This document shows positions 8,509-16,872 of a stretch of DNA of 64,000 nucleotides, in pieces. The translations under genes and the position numbers were made by a program. The notes beneath the pieces are model-generated. The model worked only from the letters and a program-made list of their open reading frames with translations. It searched no databases and was not told the origin of the DNA. Each line of letters begins with the position of its first letter. The stretch's first letter is position 1. Source of the stretch: Paracidovorax sp031843945 (GTDB lineage Bacteria; Pseudomonadota; Gammaproteobacteria; Burkholderiales; Burkholderiaceae_C); the NCBI RefSeq assembly GCF_031843945.1, contig NZ_JAVTJJ010000010.1, positions 77,388 through 141,387 on the forward strand, read 5' to 3'.

Positions 8509-9269
8509 GGCTGCTGGGCCTCGGGGCGGCCAGGTTGGTCCCACGACGAGGAAGCGCGCAGAAGACGGTCCAGGTCGCGCTTGGCCTTGGCGGCGCCGGC
8601 GCGGTCCAGCCCTGCCGGAAAGCGCATCATCCAGTTGCCCATCGGGTCGACGACATAAAGGTGGTCAACCAGCGCATGGCCCGCAGCGGGCGCCAGCCAT
8701 TGCGCCAGCGCGGCGAGGTCGGCGCGCAGCACGGTGGCCGATTGCAGGCCGGGGGCGATGTCGCCAGGCACCAGCGCCGCATCGGACACCAGCCAGACCC
8801 AGTCCATGCGGTCTTTTTCCTTGCCCAGGCTCTCGCGCAACTGGCGCTGCAGGTACAGGTGGTTGCGGCAGGCTTCGGCGCAGGCGCCCGGCGCCACGCT
8901 GACGATCAGCCACTGCCCTTTCAACTGGCTCAGCACGCCGCCTGGGCGGCCGTCGAGCATGGCGACCGGCAACTGCGCCGGCAACGGTTTTTGCGGGTTG
9001 ATGAGCTCACCGAAATTGCGGCGGCCATCGGGGCGCAGCACGTAGTAGGTGAAGTACGAGGCGATGACCGGCGCGGCGCAGACCAGCATCACGCCGATCA
9101 TCTTCCAGCGGCCCGTGCGGGAATGCGGCGCATCGCGCAATGCCTGGGAGGCTTCGGGAACGCTGTGCACGGTCAGTCCGAGCGGGTGCGCCTCACCCGC
9201 AGCATCAGGCGGCGGCGGAAGGCTTGCCGCGTGGGCGAAGGAAGCGTCGGACGATTTGGAACCAGACAT
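8505..9269 (-). CDS. Membrane-anchored thioredoxin-like protein of the cta cluster
   Basis: A 254-aa protein with a cytoplasmic N-terminus, one membrane helix (KMIGVMLVCAAPVIASYFTYY, about residues 56-76) and a periplasmic SCO-like thioredoxin domain. The domain has a CAEACR segment where SCO proteins carry CxxxC. It is conserved between surf1 and ctaA in many betaproteobacteria but has no assigned function that I know of. The first 65 bp overlap the 3' end of surf1, so a later start is possible. The context argues for a role in copper or heme delivery to the oxidase; that is inference. Confidence 0.8.
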   Translation of the reverse strand: MSGSKSSDASFAHAASLPPPPDAAGEAHPLGLTVHSVPEASQALRDAPHSRTGRWKMIGVMLVCAAPVIASYFTYYVLRPDGRRNFGELINPQKPLPAQLPVAMLDGRPGGVLSQLKGQWLIVSVAPGACAEACRNHLYLQRQLRESLGKEKDRMDWVWLVSDAALVPGDIAPGLQSATVLRADLAALAQWLAPAAGHALVDHLYVVDPMGNWMMRFPAGLDRAGAAKAKRDLDRLLRASSSWDQPGRPEAQQP

Positions 9270-10017
9270 AGAGGATCACCACCAGGCCACTGAGCCCGAA
9301 CCATTGGAATGCGTAGCCGTAATGCTTGTCGACGCCGCTGTCGATGGCGGGCCAGTCGCGCCGCAGCCCTTGCGGGCCGGTGTCGTCGTTGCCGGTCTGC
9401 AGCAGCGACAGGGGCACGAGCACCAGACCATGTTCGGCGCCGTAGGCGGTCAGGTCGAGATTTTGCCGGATGCGGGAAGACCCCTCGCCCGCGCCGGTTC
9501 CACCGGGGTCGTAGAGGCGTGACGGGGGCGATGCGATACGGCCGGTGACTTCGACCTCGCCTGCGGGCGTGGGCACCTCGGGCAGCCGCGTGCGGTCCTG
9601 GAAATCTCGCGGTACCCAGCCGCGCTGCACGACCACGGTAGCCGCGGATTGCCCGGCCAGTTTGAACGGTGTCAGCACGAAGAAACCCGGGCGTCCGTGC
9701 ATCTGCCGGTTGTCAAGAAATACGGTGGCACCTGCCACCCATTGCCCGCGCAGCACCGCCGTGCGATGGACCAGCGCGTCAATGCCCTGCCCATCCGAAG
9801 TCTGCTGCGGCACTGCAGCCGCCAGCGCAGCCCCTCCGACGGGCGGCTGCGCCGCACGCTCGTCCATGGCCGCCTGCAGTGCTTCTTTTTGTGCGGCGCG
9901 CGACAACTGCCACCGGCCCAGCGATGCGGTCAGCAGCACGGCGATCACTGCGGCCAAGGCAATGCACCAAAATCGCAGCCCCAGGGGAACGCCCTCTGTG
10001 CGGGTGGCGGTGTTCAC
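9205..10017 (-). CDS. SURF1 family cytochrome oxidase assembly protein
   Basis: A 270-aa protein with two membrane helices, near residues 14-34 and at the C-terminus (LSGLVVILYVWFQIV), flanking a periplasmic domain. SURF1 hallmarks are LGRWQLSR, VQRGWVPRD and YGYAFQWFGL. It is thought to assist insertion of heme A into subunit I. It is the first gene of the surf1-to-sco run, and its start codon is only 15 bp from the divergent twin-transmembrane gene. Confidence 0.94.
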   Translation of the reverse strand: MNTATRTEGVPLGLRFWCIALAAVIAVLLTASLGRWQLSRAAQKEALQAAMDERAAQPPVGGAALAAAVPQQTSDGQGIDALVHRTAVLRGQWVAGATVFLDNRQMHGRPGFFVLTPFKLAGQSAATVVVQRGWVPRDFQDRTRLPEVPTPAGEVEVTGRIASPPSRLYDPGGTGAGEGSSRIRQNLDLTAYGAEHGLVLVPLSLLQTGNDDTGPQGLRRDWPAIDSGVDKHYGYAFQWFGLSGLVVILYVWFQIVRRFLRPRGKPSAAA

Positions 10018-10032
10018 TGGATAATGCCCTGC

Positions 10033-10257
10033 ATGCGATATGTAGTGGTGCTGGCTTTTCTCTGCATTCTGGCGACCCTCGGTTCGGCCTTGTTTTTCAT
10101 GATGCGCAACGGCCGCAACGACAAGGCGCGCAGCGGCCGCATGGCCGGCGCGTTGGCGCTGCGCGTGGCCCTGTCGATTGTGCTCTTCATCAGCCTGATC
10201 GCAGCATGGAAGCTGGGGTACATCCAGCCCACGGGCCTGCCGGCCTCGCCGCGCTGA
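10033..10257 (+). CDS. Twin transmembrane protein (DUF2909)
   Basis: A 74-aa protein that is almost entirely two membrane helices (VVVLAFLCILATLGSALFFMM and ALRVALSIVLFISLIAAW) joined by a basic loop RNGRNDKARSGR. Small genes of this kind sit between surf1 and subunit III genes in betaproteobacterial cta clusters. A role in oxidase assembly is inferred only from position. It is divergent from surf1. Confidence 0.85.
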   Translation: MRYVVVLAFLCILATLGSALFFMMRNGRNDKARSGRMAGALALRVALSIVLFISLIAAWKLGYIQPTGLPASPR

Positions 10258-10334
10258 ACCCTAGGAGCCTGCGCGGCAGAAGAGTCGTCGGCTGCGAAGC
10301 GGCCGCAGCGGTTCATTTTTCACCGACTTCTTGA

Positions 10335-10353
10335 CCCATAGCCGAGCTATGGG
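10335..10353. repeat. Palindrome in the gap downstream of the twin-TM gene
   Basis: CCCATAGC and GCTATGGG flank CGA: a perfect 8-3-8 inverted repeat. It lies in a 210 bp stretch with no gene (10258-10470). The stretch reads like a repeat unit, but no second copy exists in this window. Confidence 0.5.
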
Positions 10354-10470
10354 CCTGCGAATCAGGCGAAAACTGCTCTCGCTGGGGCCGCTTCTCGCTA
10401 TCGACGCCTTATACCGCGCAGACTCCTGGCCTTCCACAACCAGACGGGCGGGCGGGCGTGCTCGCAACGC

Positions 10471-10497
10471 AAAAAAGCGCCCGATGGCGCTTTTTTT
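10471..10497. terminator. Bidirectional rho-independent terminator
   Basis: AAAAAAGCGCC, a CGAT loop, then GGCGCTTTTTTT. The symmetric A and T tracts let it serve both the rightward twin-TM gene and the leftward ctaE. Confidence 0.93.
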
Positions 10498-10515
10498 GGT
10501 GGCGCGCTGCAGCGC

Positions 10516-11397
10516 TCAGAACCAGTACACCAGCACGTACAGGCCCAGCCAGACCACGTCCACGAAGTGCCAGTACCAGGCAGCGCCCTCGAAGCCGAAA
10601 TGGCGCTCGGCAGTGAAGTGGCCTTTTTGCAGGCGCAGCGTGATGAACAGCAGCATCAACATGCCGATGAACACATGGAAGCCGTGAAAGCCGGTCAGCA
10701 TAAAGAAGGTGGAGCCGAAAACCCCTGAGTTGAGCTTCAGGTTCAGATCGGTGTAGAGGTGGTAGTACTCGTAGCCCTGCACGCACAGAAACACGAAGCC
10801 GAGGACCACGGTCGCCCACATGAAGGCGATGGCGCGCGCGCGGTGCCCGTCGCGCAGCGCGTGGTGGGCGATGGTCAAGGTAACGCCGGACGTCAGGAGC
10901 AGCGCGGTGTTGATGGTGGGCAGCCAGAACGGACCCACGGTCTGGAACGGCTCGACAATGCCAGCCGGGGACGCCGTGGCGCCCGCCATCATGCTGGGCC
11001 AGACAGCCTTGAAGTCGGGCCAGAGCAAGGCGTTGTCCAGGCTGCCCAGCGCGGGTATCGAATGCGCGCGCGCCCACCACAGTGCTGTGAAGAAGGCGCC
11101 GAAAAACATTACTTCGGAGAAGATGAACCAGCTCATGCTCCAGCGATACGACAGGTCGATCTTGTGGCCGTAGAGCCCCGCCTCGCTCTCGCGCACCGAA
11201 TCGCGGAACCACTGGTAAAGCACGAACAGCCACCACACCATGCCGATGGCGAGCGAGTACTTGCCCCATTCGTGGCCATTGATCCATTGGGCCGCGCCCA
11301 AAATAACAAAGAACAGGCCGGCCGCCGCCATCACGGGGTGACGCGACTCGGCGGGCACGTAGTAATACGGCGTGGTGCCGTGGGTGGGTGCGCTCAT
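10516..11397 (-). CDS. ctaE: Cytochrome c oxidase subunit III
   Basis: A 293-aa protein with seven membrane helices. It has family blocks ESRHPVMAAAGLFFVILGA, FSEVMFFGAFFTALWW and TGFHGFHVFIGMLML, and ends AAWYWHFVDVVWLGLYVLVYWF. It belongs to the heme-copper oxidase core and stabilises proton uptake. It is the last gene of the ctaC-D-G run and ends at the symmetric terminator. About 90 bp separate it from the DUF2970 gene. Confidence 0.97.
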   Translation of the reverse strand: MSAPTHGTTPYYYVPAESRHPVMAAAGLFFVILGAAQWINGHEWGKYSLAIGMVWWLFVLYQWFRDSVRESEAGLYGHKIDLSYRWSMSWFIFSEVMFFGAFFTALWWARAHSIPALGSLDNALLWPDFKAVWPSMMAGATASPAGIVEPFQTVGPFWLPTINTALLLTSGVTLTIAHHALRDGHRARAIAFMWATVVLGFVFLCVQGYEYYHLYTDLNLKLNSGVFGSTFFMLTGFHGFHVFIGMLMLLFITLRLQKGHFTAERHFGFEGAAWYWHFVDVVWLGLYVLVYWF

Positions 11398-11485
11398 GTC
11401 AGCTCCTCAGTCTCGAATCTCTGTTGTAGGTGTGTCTCAACCCGGCTGCAGGCGAGCCAGCAAACGTTGGGGTAATTCAAAACGA

Positions 11486-11716
11486 TCATGTCCGTACGAC
11501 CCAATTGACCAGCACGATCAGCAGCGCCACCAAGACGAACACCGCCAGCAGGCCGACGATGACAAGGTGCAGCGGGTTGATCTTCTCCAGGTCTTTCTCG
11601 TATTCAGACCCCTTGCGCAACCCGATGAGCGACCACGCCACGGCACGGATGGTGCGCGGCAACGATCCCCTGCGCGGTGCGGTGTCGGTTGGCCGTGGCT
11701 TGCGCTCATCGGTCAT
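11486..11716 (-). CDS. DUF2970 single-pass membrane protein of the cta cluster
   Basis: A 76-aa protein. The N-terminus is basic and proline-rich and is followed by the conserved segment AVAWSLIGLRKGSEYEKDLEKINPLH and a single C-terminal helix. It is regularly found between ctaG and ctaE in betaproteobacteria. Function unknown; an assembly or subunit role is inferred from position. Its start overlaps the ctaG stop by 4 bp. Confidence 0.88.
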   Translation of the reverse strand: MTDERKPRPTDTAPRRGSLPRTIRAVAWSLIGLRKGSEYEKDLEKINPLHLVIVGLLAVFVLVALLIVLVNWVVRT

Positions 11717-12330
11717 GTGCCTGCCGGTGGGGCGACAGCAGGCAAGGCTGCTGTCGATTCAGGGGCTGCCGGCGTTCTGCCGCCCACTTCGAAGAAGGTG
11801 TAGGACAGCGTGATCGTGGTCACGTCTTTGGACAGTCTGGGGTCGATGATGAAGGCGACCGGCCATTCCTTTTTCTCGCCCGGTTCCAGCGTGTATTGGT
11901 TGAAGCAGAAACATTCCAGCTTGTTGAAATGCGCGGCGGCTTGGCGTGGTGCATAGCTGGGAATGGCCTGCGCGGCCATGCGGCGGTTCTGGATGTTCTG
12001 GAACTCGTACATCACCGTAGTCAGCTCGCCCGGGTGCACCTTGACCGAGCGCTGCGCGGGCTTGAAGTCCCACGGGCCACGCGCGTTAGCATCGAATTCC
12101 ACCGTGATGGTGCGGCTGGTGTCCACCTGGCTGTTGGTGGGTACTTTCACGTCACGCCCCGCCACGCCGTTGCCGGGCACCTGGCGCTCCGAAAGCGACA
12201 AGATGTTGATGCCGGTCATCTCGCAGATGTGCTTGTAGATGGGAATCAGCACATAGCCGAAGGCGAACATGCCGACCGAAATCACGGCCAGCTTGCCCAC
12301 CATCTTGAAGTTTTCGCGGCGCAGGTTCAT
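11713..12330 (-). CDS. ctaG: Cytochrome c oxidase assembly protein CtaG/Cox11
   Basis: A 205-aa protein with one N-terminal membrane helix (about 10-30) and a periplasmic immunoglobulin-like domain. It carries the copper-binding CFCF motif (Cys140, Cys142; LECFCFNQYTL) and the conserved Cys36 beside the membrane. It delivers copper to CuB in subunit I. The C-terminal ~20 residues are Ala/Pro-rich and not part of the family core. Confidence 0.96.
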   Translation of the reverse strand: MNLRRENFKMVGKLAVISVGMFAFGYVLIPIYKHICEMTGINILSLSERQVPGNGVAGRDVKVPTNSQVDTSRTITVEFDANARGPWDFKPAQRSVKVHPGELTTVMYEFQNIQNRRMAAQAIPSYAPRQAAAHFNKLECFCFNQYTLEPGEKKEWPVAFIIDPRLSKDVTTITLSYTFFEVGGRTPAAPESTAALPAVAPPAGT

Positions 12331-12432
12331 GGTCTGGCCCTTATACGCTGCACGAGCTCTGCAACGCCTGGCATTGGCGTCGCCACCCTGGAGGGGGAAA
12401 GTGCGGAGCGACTCAAGGAGTGCTTCATGTCG

Positions 12433-12537
12433 TTACCAGGTCATCTTGACCATGAAGCCGATGAAGAACGCGAAGGCAATGGAAGCCAAGATGAGCCCCA
12501 TGCGCAGGTTGGCCTTCTTCTGTTCAGGTGTCGCCAT
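12433..12537 (-). CDS. Cytochrome oxidase small assembly protein, 34 aa
   Basis: A 34-codon frame reads MATPEQKKANLRMGLILASI and continues with the hydrophobic AFAFFIGFMVKMTW before its stop. The product is a tiny single-pass protein with a basic N-terminus. It lies between ctaD and ctaG, 15 bp after ctaD. Peptides of this kind are annotated as small oxidase assembly proteins in betaproteobacterial cta clusters. Its length makes it easy to miss. Confidence 0.85.
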   Translation of the reverse strand: MATPEQKKANLRMGLILASIAFAFFIGFMVKMTW

Positions 12538-12552
12538 ATCGTCCCTTGCAGA

Positions 12553-14214
12553 TCAGCCGACGACGCGCGTTGCGGACGAGTCGAGCTTCGGCGGAGTCTC
12601 GTACGTGTGGAATGGCGCGGGCGAAGGCACTTCCCACTCCAGCCCTTCAGCGGCTTCCCATGGGCGCTGTGGCGCAGGCTCGCCCTTGCCGCGCATAGCG
12701 GGCAACACCACGGCCAGGAAGAAATACACCTGCATGAAGCCGAAACCGAACGCGCCGATGGACGCAACCATGTTGAAGTCGGCAAATTGCATGGGGTAGT
12801 CGGCATAGCGGCGTGGCATGCCGGCCAGGCCCAGGAAGTGCATCGGGAAGAAGGTGATGTTGAACGTGATGAGCGAGCCCCAGAAGTGGATCTGCCCGCG
12901 CCGCTCGGAATACATGACGCCCGTCCACTTGGGCGCCCAGTAGTAGTAGGCCGCGAACATCGAGAACAGCGAGCCGGCCACCAGCACGTAGTGGAAGTGG
13001 GCCACCACGTAGTAGGTGTCCTGCAGCTGGATGTCGATGGGCGCCATCGACAGGATCAGGCCCGTGAAGCCGCCCATCGTGAACACGAAGATGAAGCCCA
13101 CGGCGAACAGCATGGGCGTCTCGAAGGTCATGGAGCCGCGCCACATCGTGGCGATCCAGTTGAAGATCTTCACAGCCGTGGGCACCGAGATCAGCATGGT
13201 GGCGTACATGAAGAACAGCTGGCCCGTCACCGGCATGCCCGTGGTGAACATGTGGTGCGCCCACACGATGAACGACAGGATGGCGATGGACGAAGTGGCA
13301 TACACCATCGAGGCGTAACCGAAGAGCCGCTTGCGGCTGAAAGCCGGCACGATCTGGCTGATGATGCCGAAGGCCGGCAAGATCATGATGTAGACCTCGG
13401 GGTGGCCAAAGAACCAGAAGATGTGCTGGTACATCACCGGGTCGCCGCCGCCGGCGGGATTGAAGAAGCTGGTGCCGAAATGGCGGTCGGTCAGCGTCAT
13501 GGTGATGGCGCCGGCCAGCACGGGCATCACGGCGATCAGCAGGTAGGCAGTGATGAGCCAGGTCCAGACGAACATGGGCATCTTCATCAGCGTCATGCCC
13601 GGGGCGCGCATGTTCAAGATGGTGACGATGATGTTGATCGACCCCATGATCGACGAGGCGCCCAGGATGTGCATCGCGAAGATGCCGGCATCCATCGACG
13701 GGCCCATTTGCAGCGTGAGCGGGGCATAGAGCGTCCAGCCAGCCGCAGGAGCGCCGCCCGGCATGAAAAACGAGGACACCAGCGTGATGGCCGCCGGAAT
13801 CATCAGCCAGAAGCTGAAGTTGTTCATGCGCGCGAAGGCCATGTCGGATGCGCCGATCTGCAGCGGAATCATCCAGTTCGCAAAGCCCACGAAGGCCGGC
13901 ATGATCGCGCCGAACACCATGATGAGGCCGTGCATGGTGGTCAGCTGGTTGAACAGCTCGGGGTTCACCAGCTGCAGGCCGGGCTGGAACAGCTCGGCGC
14001 GAATCAGCAATGCCAGCACGCCGCCCACCATCAGCATGGTGAACGAGAACAGCAAGTACAGCGTGCCGATGTCCTTGTGGTTGGTGGCGAACACCCAGCG
14101 GCGCCAGCCGGTCGGCGCTCCGTGGTGGTGGTCGTCATGGCCGCCGTCGTGGGCGCCATGAAGCCCGTGAATGCTGCCGTCCACCGGTGCGTGGTTGTCG
14201 ATAACTGCGCTCAT
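12553..14214 (-). CDS. ctaD: Cytochrome c oxidase subunit I (aa3 type)
   Basis: A 553-aa protein with twelve membrane helices. It carries the heme and CuB ligand blocks: WTLYAPL...; HPEVYIMILPAFG with the Tyr of the His-Tyr cross-link; VWAHHMFTTG; and HFHYVLVAGS near the C-terminus. The N-terminus is unusually His-rich (HGAHDGGHDDHHHG). It is the catalytic O2-reducing subunit. The start at 14214 is backed by GAGGAAAACAAG directly upstream; the longer frame beginning at 14319 would overlap the ctaC 3' region. Confidence 0.98.
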   Translation of the reverse strand: MSAVIDNHAPVDGSIHGLHGAHDGGHDDHHHGAPTGWRRWVFATNHKDIGTLYLLFSFTMLMVGGVLALLIRAELFQPGLQLVNPELFNQLTTMHGLIMVFGAIMPAFVGFANWMIPLQIGASDMAFARMNNFSFWLMIPAAITLVSSFFMPGGAPAAGWTLYAPLTLQMGPSMDAGIFAMHILGASSIMGSINIIVTILNMRAPGMTLMKMPMFVWTWLITAYLLIAVMPVLAGAITMTLTDRHFGTSFFNPAGGGDPVMYQHIFWFFGHPEVYIMILPAFGIISQIVPAFSRKRLFGYASMVYATSSIAILSFIVWAHHMFTTGMPVTGQLFFMYATMLISVPTAVKIFNWIATMWRGSMTFETPMLFAVGFIFVFTMGGFTGLILSMAPIDIQLQDTYYVVAHFHYVLVAGSLFSMFAAYYYWAPKWTGVMYSERRGQIHFWGSLITFNITFFPMHFLGLAGMPRRYADYPMQFADFNMVASIGAFGFGFMQVYFFLAVVLPAMRGKGEPAPQRPWEAAEGLEWEVPSPAPFHTYETPPKLDSSATRVVG

Positions 14215-14251
14215 CTTGTTTTCCTCAATGCATTGGGCGTTGCGGCTCGGC

Positions 14252-15421
14252 TCACTTGCCGCGCTGGGCCAAGACTTCTGCCGGCTGCACCAGCTGGCCG
14301 GTCTTGTTGGACCACGCATTCTTCGTATAGCTGGCGACGGCCGCGAGATCGGTGTCGCTCAGCTGCGCCCAGGACGGCATGGCACCGCCCGCCGCGCCCT
14401 TGAGCAATATCTGGATCTGCTTGGCATGATCTTCATCCTTGACGACGGCGGAGCCATCGAGCGGCTTGATTGGGCCGGCGCCCTTGCCATTGGCTTGGTG
14501 GCAGGCTGCACAGTTGGCCGCATAGACCTTCTCGCCACGCGGCAGGATCTGCTCCAGCGTCCAGACGCGGGATGGATCGTCCAGTTTGGCTGCTGCCCTC
14601 TTCTTTGCTTCGGCCACCCACTGCGTGTAGTCCGCGGCGGACACCACCTTCACATGGATGGGCATGTACGCATGCTCCTTGCCGCACAGCTCGGCGCACT
14701 GGCCGTAGTAATCGCCCACTTGATCAGCGCGAAACCAGGTGTCGCGCACAAAGCCAGGGATCGCATCCTGCTTGATGCCGAAGGCCGGCACCATGAACGA
14801 GTGAATGACGTCGTTGGCGGTGGTGATCACGCGCACCTTCTTGCCCACCGGCACGACCATCGGGTTGTCGACCTTCAGCAGGTAGTCGGTGGGCGCGTTG
14901 GTCACATTGCCGCTGTCGGACATCTGGCGGTGGCTGCTGTCCAGCGTGGAGATAAAGGCCAGGCCTTCGCCCTCGCCCGTGATGTAGTCGTAACCCCACT
15001 TCCACTGATAGCCGGTGGCCTTGATGGTGAGGTCGGCATTGGTGGTGTCTTTTTGCGCCACCAGCACCTTGGTAGCGGGCAACGCCATCAGGATCACGAT
15101 GATGAACGGAACAATCGTCCATGCCACTTCGACCGTCACCGATTCGTGGAAGTTGGCAGGGCGCGCGCCGCGCGATTTGCGGTGTTTCCAGATGGAATAG
15201 AACATGACCGCGAACACGGCCACGAAGATCACCGTGCAGATGATCAGCATCATCCAGTGCAGGTAATGCTGCTCCTGGGCGATGCGCGTGACGGGCGGCG
15301 CCATGTTGAGCTGGCGCACCGCCGGTCCACCGGGAAGGTCCTGCACTGCATGGGCCAAGGTGCCCAAGCCTGCCGTAGATACCAGCAGCAAAGAAGCCAG
15401 CGTGTTGGAAATGCTCTTCAT
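14252..15421 (-). CDS. ctaC: Cytochrome c oxidase subunit II with fused C-terminal cytochrome c domain
   Basis: A 389-aa protein with a signal peptide and two membrane helices (about 57-76 and 98-120). The CuA domain has His207, the CAELCGKEHAYM cluster (Cys242, Cys246, His250, Met253), and the aromatic YQWKWGYDY region. A C-terminal cytochrome c domain carries CAACH (304-308), as in caa3-type subunit II. It accepts electrons from cytochrome c. It is the first gene of the leftward oxidase operon. The ATG at 15421 was chosen; an in-frame GTG at 15430 is an alternative. Confidence 0.97.
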   Translation of the reverse strand: MKSISNTLASLLLVSTAGLGTLAHAVQDLPGGPAVRQLNMAPPVTRIAQEQHYLHWMMLIICTVIFVAVFAVMFYSIWKHRKSRGARPANFHESVTVEVAWTIVPFIIVILMALPATKVLVAQKDTTNADLTIKATGYQWKWGYDYITGEGEGLAFISTLDSSHRQMSDSGNVTNAPTDYLLKVDNPMVVPVGKKVRVITTANDVIHSFMVPAFGIKQDAIPGFVRDTWFRADQVGDYYGQCAELCGKEHAYMPIHVKVVSAADYTQWVAEAKKRAAAKLDDPSRVWTLEQILPRGEKVYAANCAACHQANGKGAGPIKPLDGSAVVKDEDHAKQIQILLKGAAGGAMPSWAQLSDTDLAAVASYTKNAWSNKTGQLVQPAEVLAQRGK

Positions 15422-15873
15422 AGTTCTCACTTAACTTCCCTGCCTCAATTTGGACCCATCCTTGCCGCGCCTGCGTGGGGTCAGGCTGCGCACAAGGCCA
15501 TGCGAACGTCTCGTGCCTGGCACCTGGTGCGCTGCCGCTGGCTGCGCCCACCAAGGTGACCTGGCTCACATGAACCCGGCTTGTCTCCATCCGAGGGCAA
15601 GCATGCCCACCCGCGCGCACTAATGCAATACGCAATAGCCCGGGGACAGTGGCATGGCGACGACGCAAGAGAAAGCCCGGGGACGCAACGCCACCGGGCT
15701 GAAAGAAAATTCGGCAGCGTGCTGGCCGCAAGCGGGGCAGCTTTCATCGATACGCCACCCCGCTGGTTCACCAGTCCGCGCGCGCGGAAAGCGAAAATTG
15801 TAGCCCGCCTTGATGTGGCGCATGGACCGCATCGCCCGGGCCATGCACCAGCGGGTTGCCACCAGGCAAAGAT
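15422..15873. other. Gene-free gap upstream of ctaC
   Basis: This 452 bp stretch lies between the 3' end of the bioC-like gene and the start of ctaC, so it probably holds the oxidase operon promoter. I see no convincing FNR-type or other known operator. The 11-mer AGCCCGGGGAC occurs twice (15637-15647 and 15674-15684). Open frames here look like chance. Confidence 0.6.
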
Positions 15874-16788
15874 TCAGCCGCCCATCCCCGGGCCGCGCCC
15901 GCCATGCAACATGGCCCGCATGTCCTCCAGCGACACGGCGCTGTTCGGGCTCACCCGCACGCGGGGCGCGGGCTTGAAGGCATGGCCGTAGACGATCTCG
16001 AAGGTCAGGGCCAACTGGCAACCCTGGTTCGGATCGGCCAGTTGGTCGGCCAGGGCCTGCTCCAGCCGCTGGCGCCAGGCACGCCCTCGCAATGCCGGAA
16101 AGCGCTGTGGGTGCAGGTTGCAACCCAGCCCGCGCAACTCCTCCAGCAGCCGTCGCGGCGTGGCGAAGGTGAGCGTGACGCGTTCCATGTCCATCACCGG
16201 CTCGGCAAAGCCTGCCTGCACCAGCATGTCGCCCCAGTCGTGCATGTCGGTCATGGCATGCCCGGCGGGCGGCCAGCCCAGCGCGGCATACACGCGGTGC
16301 AGTTCCTGGGCCGTATCGGGCCCCAGGCAGGAAAACATCAGGTAGCCGTCGACCGCCAGTGCGCGGTGCCAGCGCGCGATCAATGCCTGCGGGTTGGCGG
16401 CCATGTGCAGCGCCATGTTGGCCCACAGCATCTGCACGCTGCCATCGGCCGGCACGCCCAGGCGCGGTGCGTGGCCCGTCCAGCGCGAAGGTTTCCACCA
16501 CGGGGTAGCGAAATGCGCCTCGGCCAGCGCCTGGCCGTGGGGCGATGATGTTTCGGCGACATGGCACTGCGCCTGGGGGTAGCGCTGGCGCACCAGGGCA
16601 TGGCCCTGCAGGCCGCCACGCAGCGGATCCCAGTCGCACCAGGTTGCGGGTGGCTTGGTGATCCATTGCAGTCGGTCGTCCATGCGGCGGGCGATCTCCT
16701 CGTGCAGCCAGGGGGACTGAGGCGGCGCGGCCGCGTGCCAGCGGGCCGCGGCGACCGGATCGATGGTGGGGGGCAAGGAGTCAGGCAT
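15874..16788 (-). CDS. BioC-like SAM-dependent methyltransferase
   Basis: A 304-aa class I methyltransferase. The start at 16788 gives MPDSLPPTIDPVAAARWH, the usual N-terminus of BioC-type proteins (RF/RWH segment). The later blocks MLWANMALHMAANPQALIARWHRALAVDGYLMFSCLGPDT and HDWGDMLVQAGFAEPVMDMERVTLTF match malonyl-ACP O-methyltransferases, which start biotin synthesis. The classic glycine-rich SAM motif I is weak. It is divergent from comF, a pairing common in betaproteobacteria. The bioC assignment is likely but not certain. Confidence 0.75.
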   Translation of the reverse strand: MPDSLPPTIDPVAAARWHAAAPPQSPWLHEEIARRMDDRLQWITKPPATWCDWDPLRGGLQGHALVRQRYPQAQCHVAETSSPHGQALAEAHFATPWWKPSRWTGHAPRLGVPADGSVQMLWANMALHMAANPQALIARWHRALAVDGYLMFSCLGPDTAQELHRVYAALGWPPAGHAMTDMHDWGDMLVQAGFAEPVMDMERVTLTFATPRRLLEELRGLGCNLHPQRFPALRGRAWRQRLEQALADQLADPNQGCQLALTFEIVYGHAFKPAPRVRVSPNSAVSLEDMRAMLHGGRGPGMGG

Positions 16789-16872
16789 GGGAGCGGGTGC
16801 GCGAAAGACGGTGCGTGAAGACGCGGGGTACGGTGAGCCGTTGCGGCCAGTGCGCGCGAGTATATTGAGCCG

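Noticed and set aside
11677..14403. A 908-aa rightward open frame across the oxidase genes
   Set aside because: It is antisense to ctaG and ctaD, extremely rich in His, Arg and Ala, and without any domain; the leftward genes are certain.
15620..15800. Zinc-finger-like CPACGQHA peptide in the ctaC upstream gap
   Set aside because: It exists only in a frame antisense to or upstream of other genes, with no start, ribosome binding site or second Cys pair.
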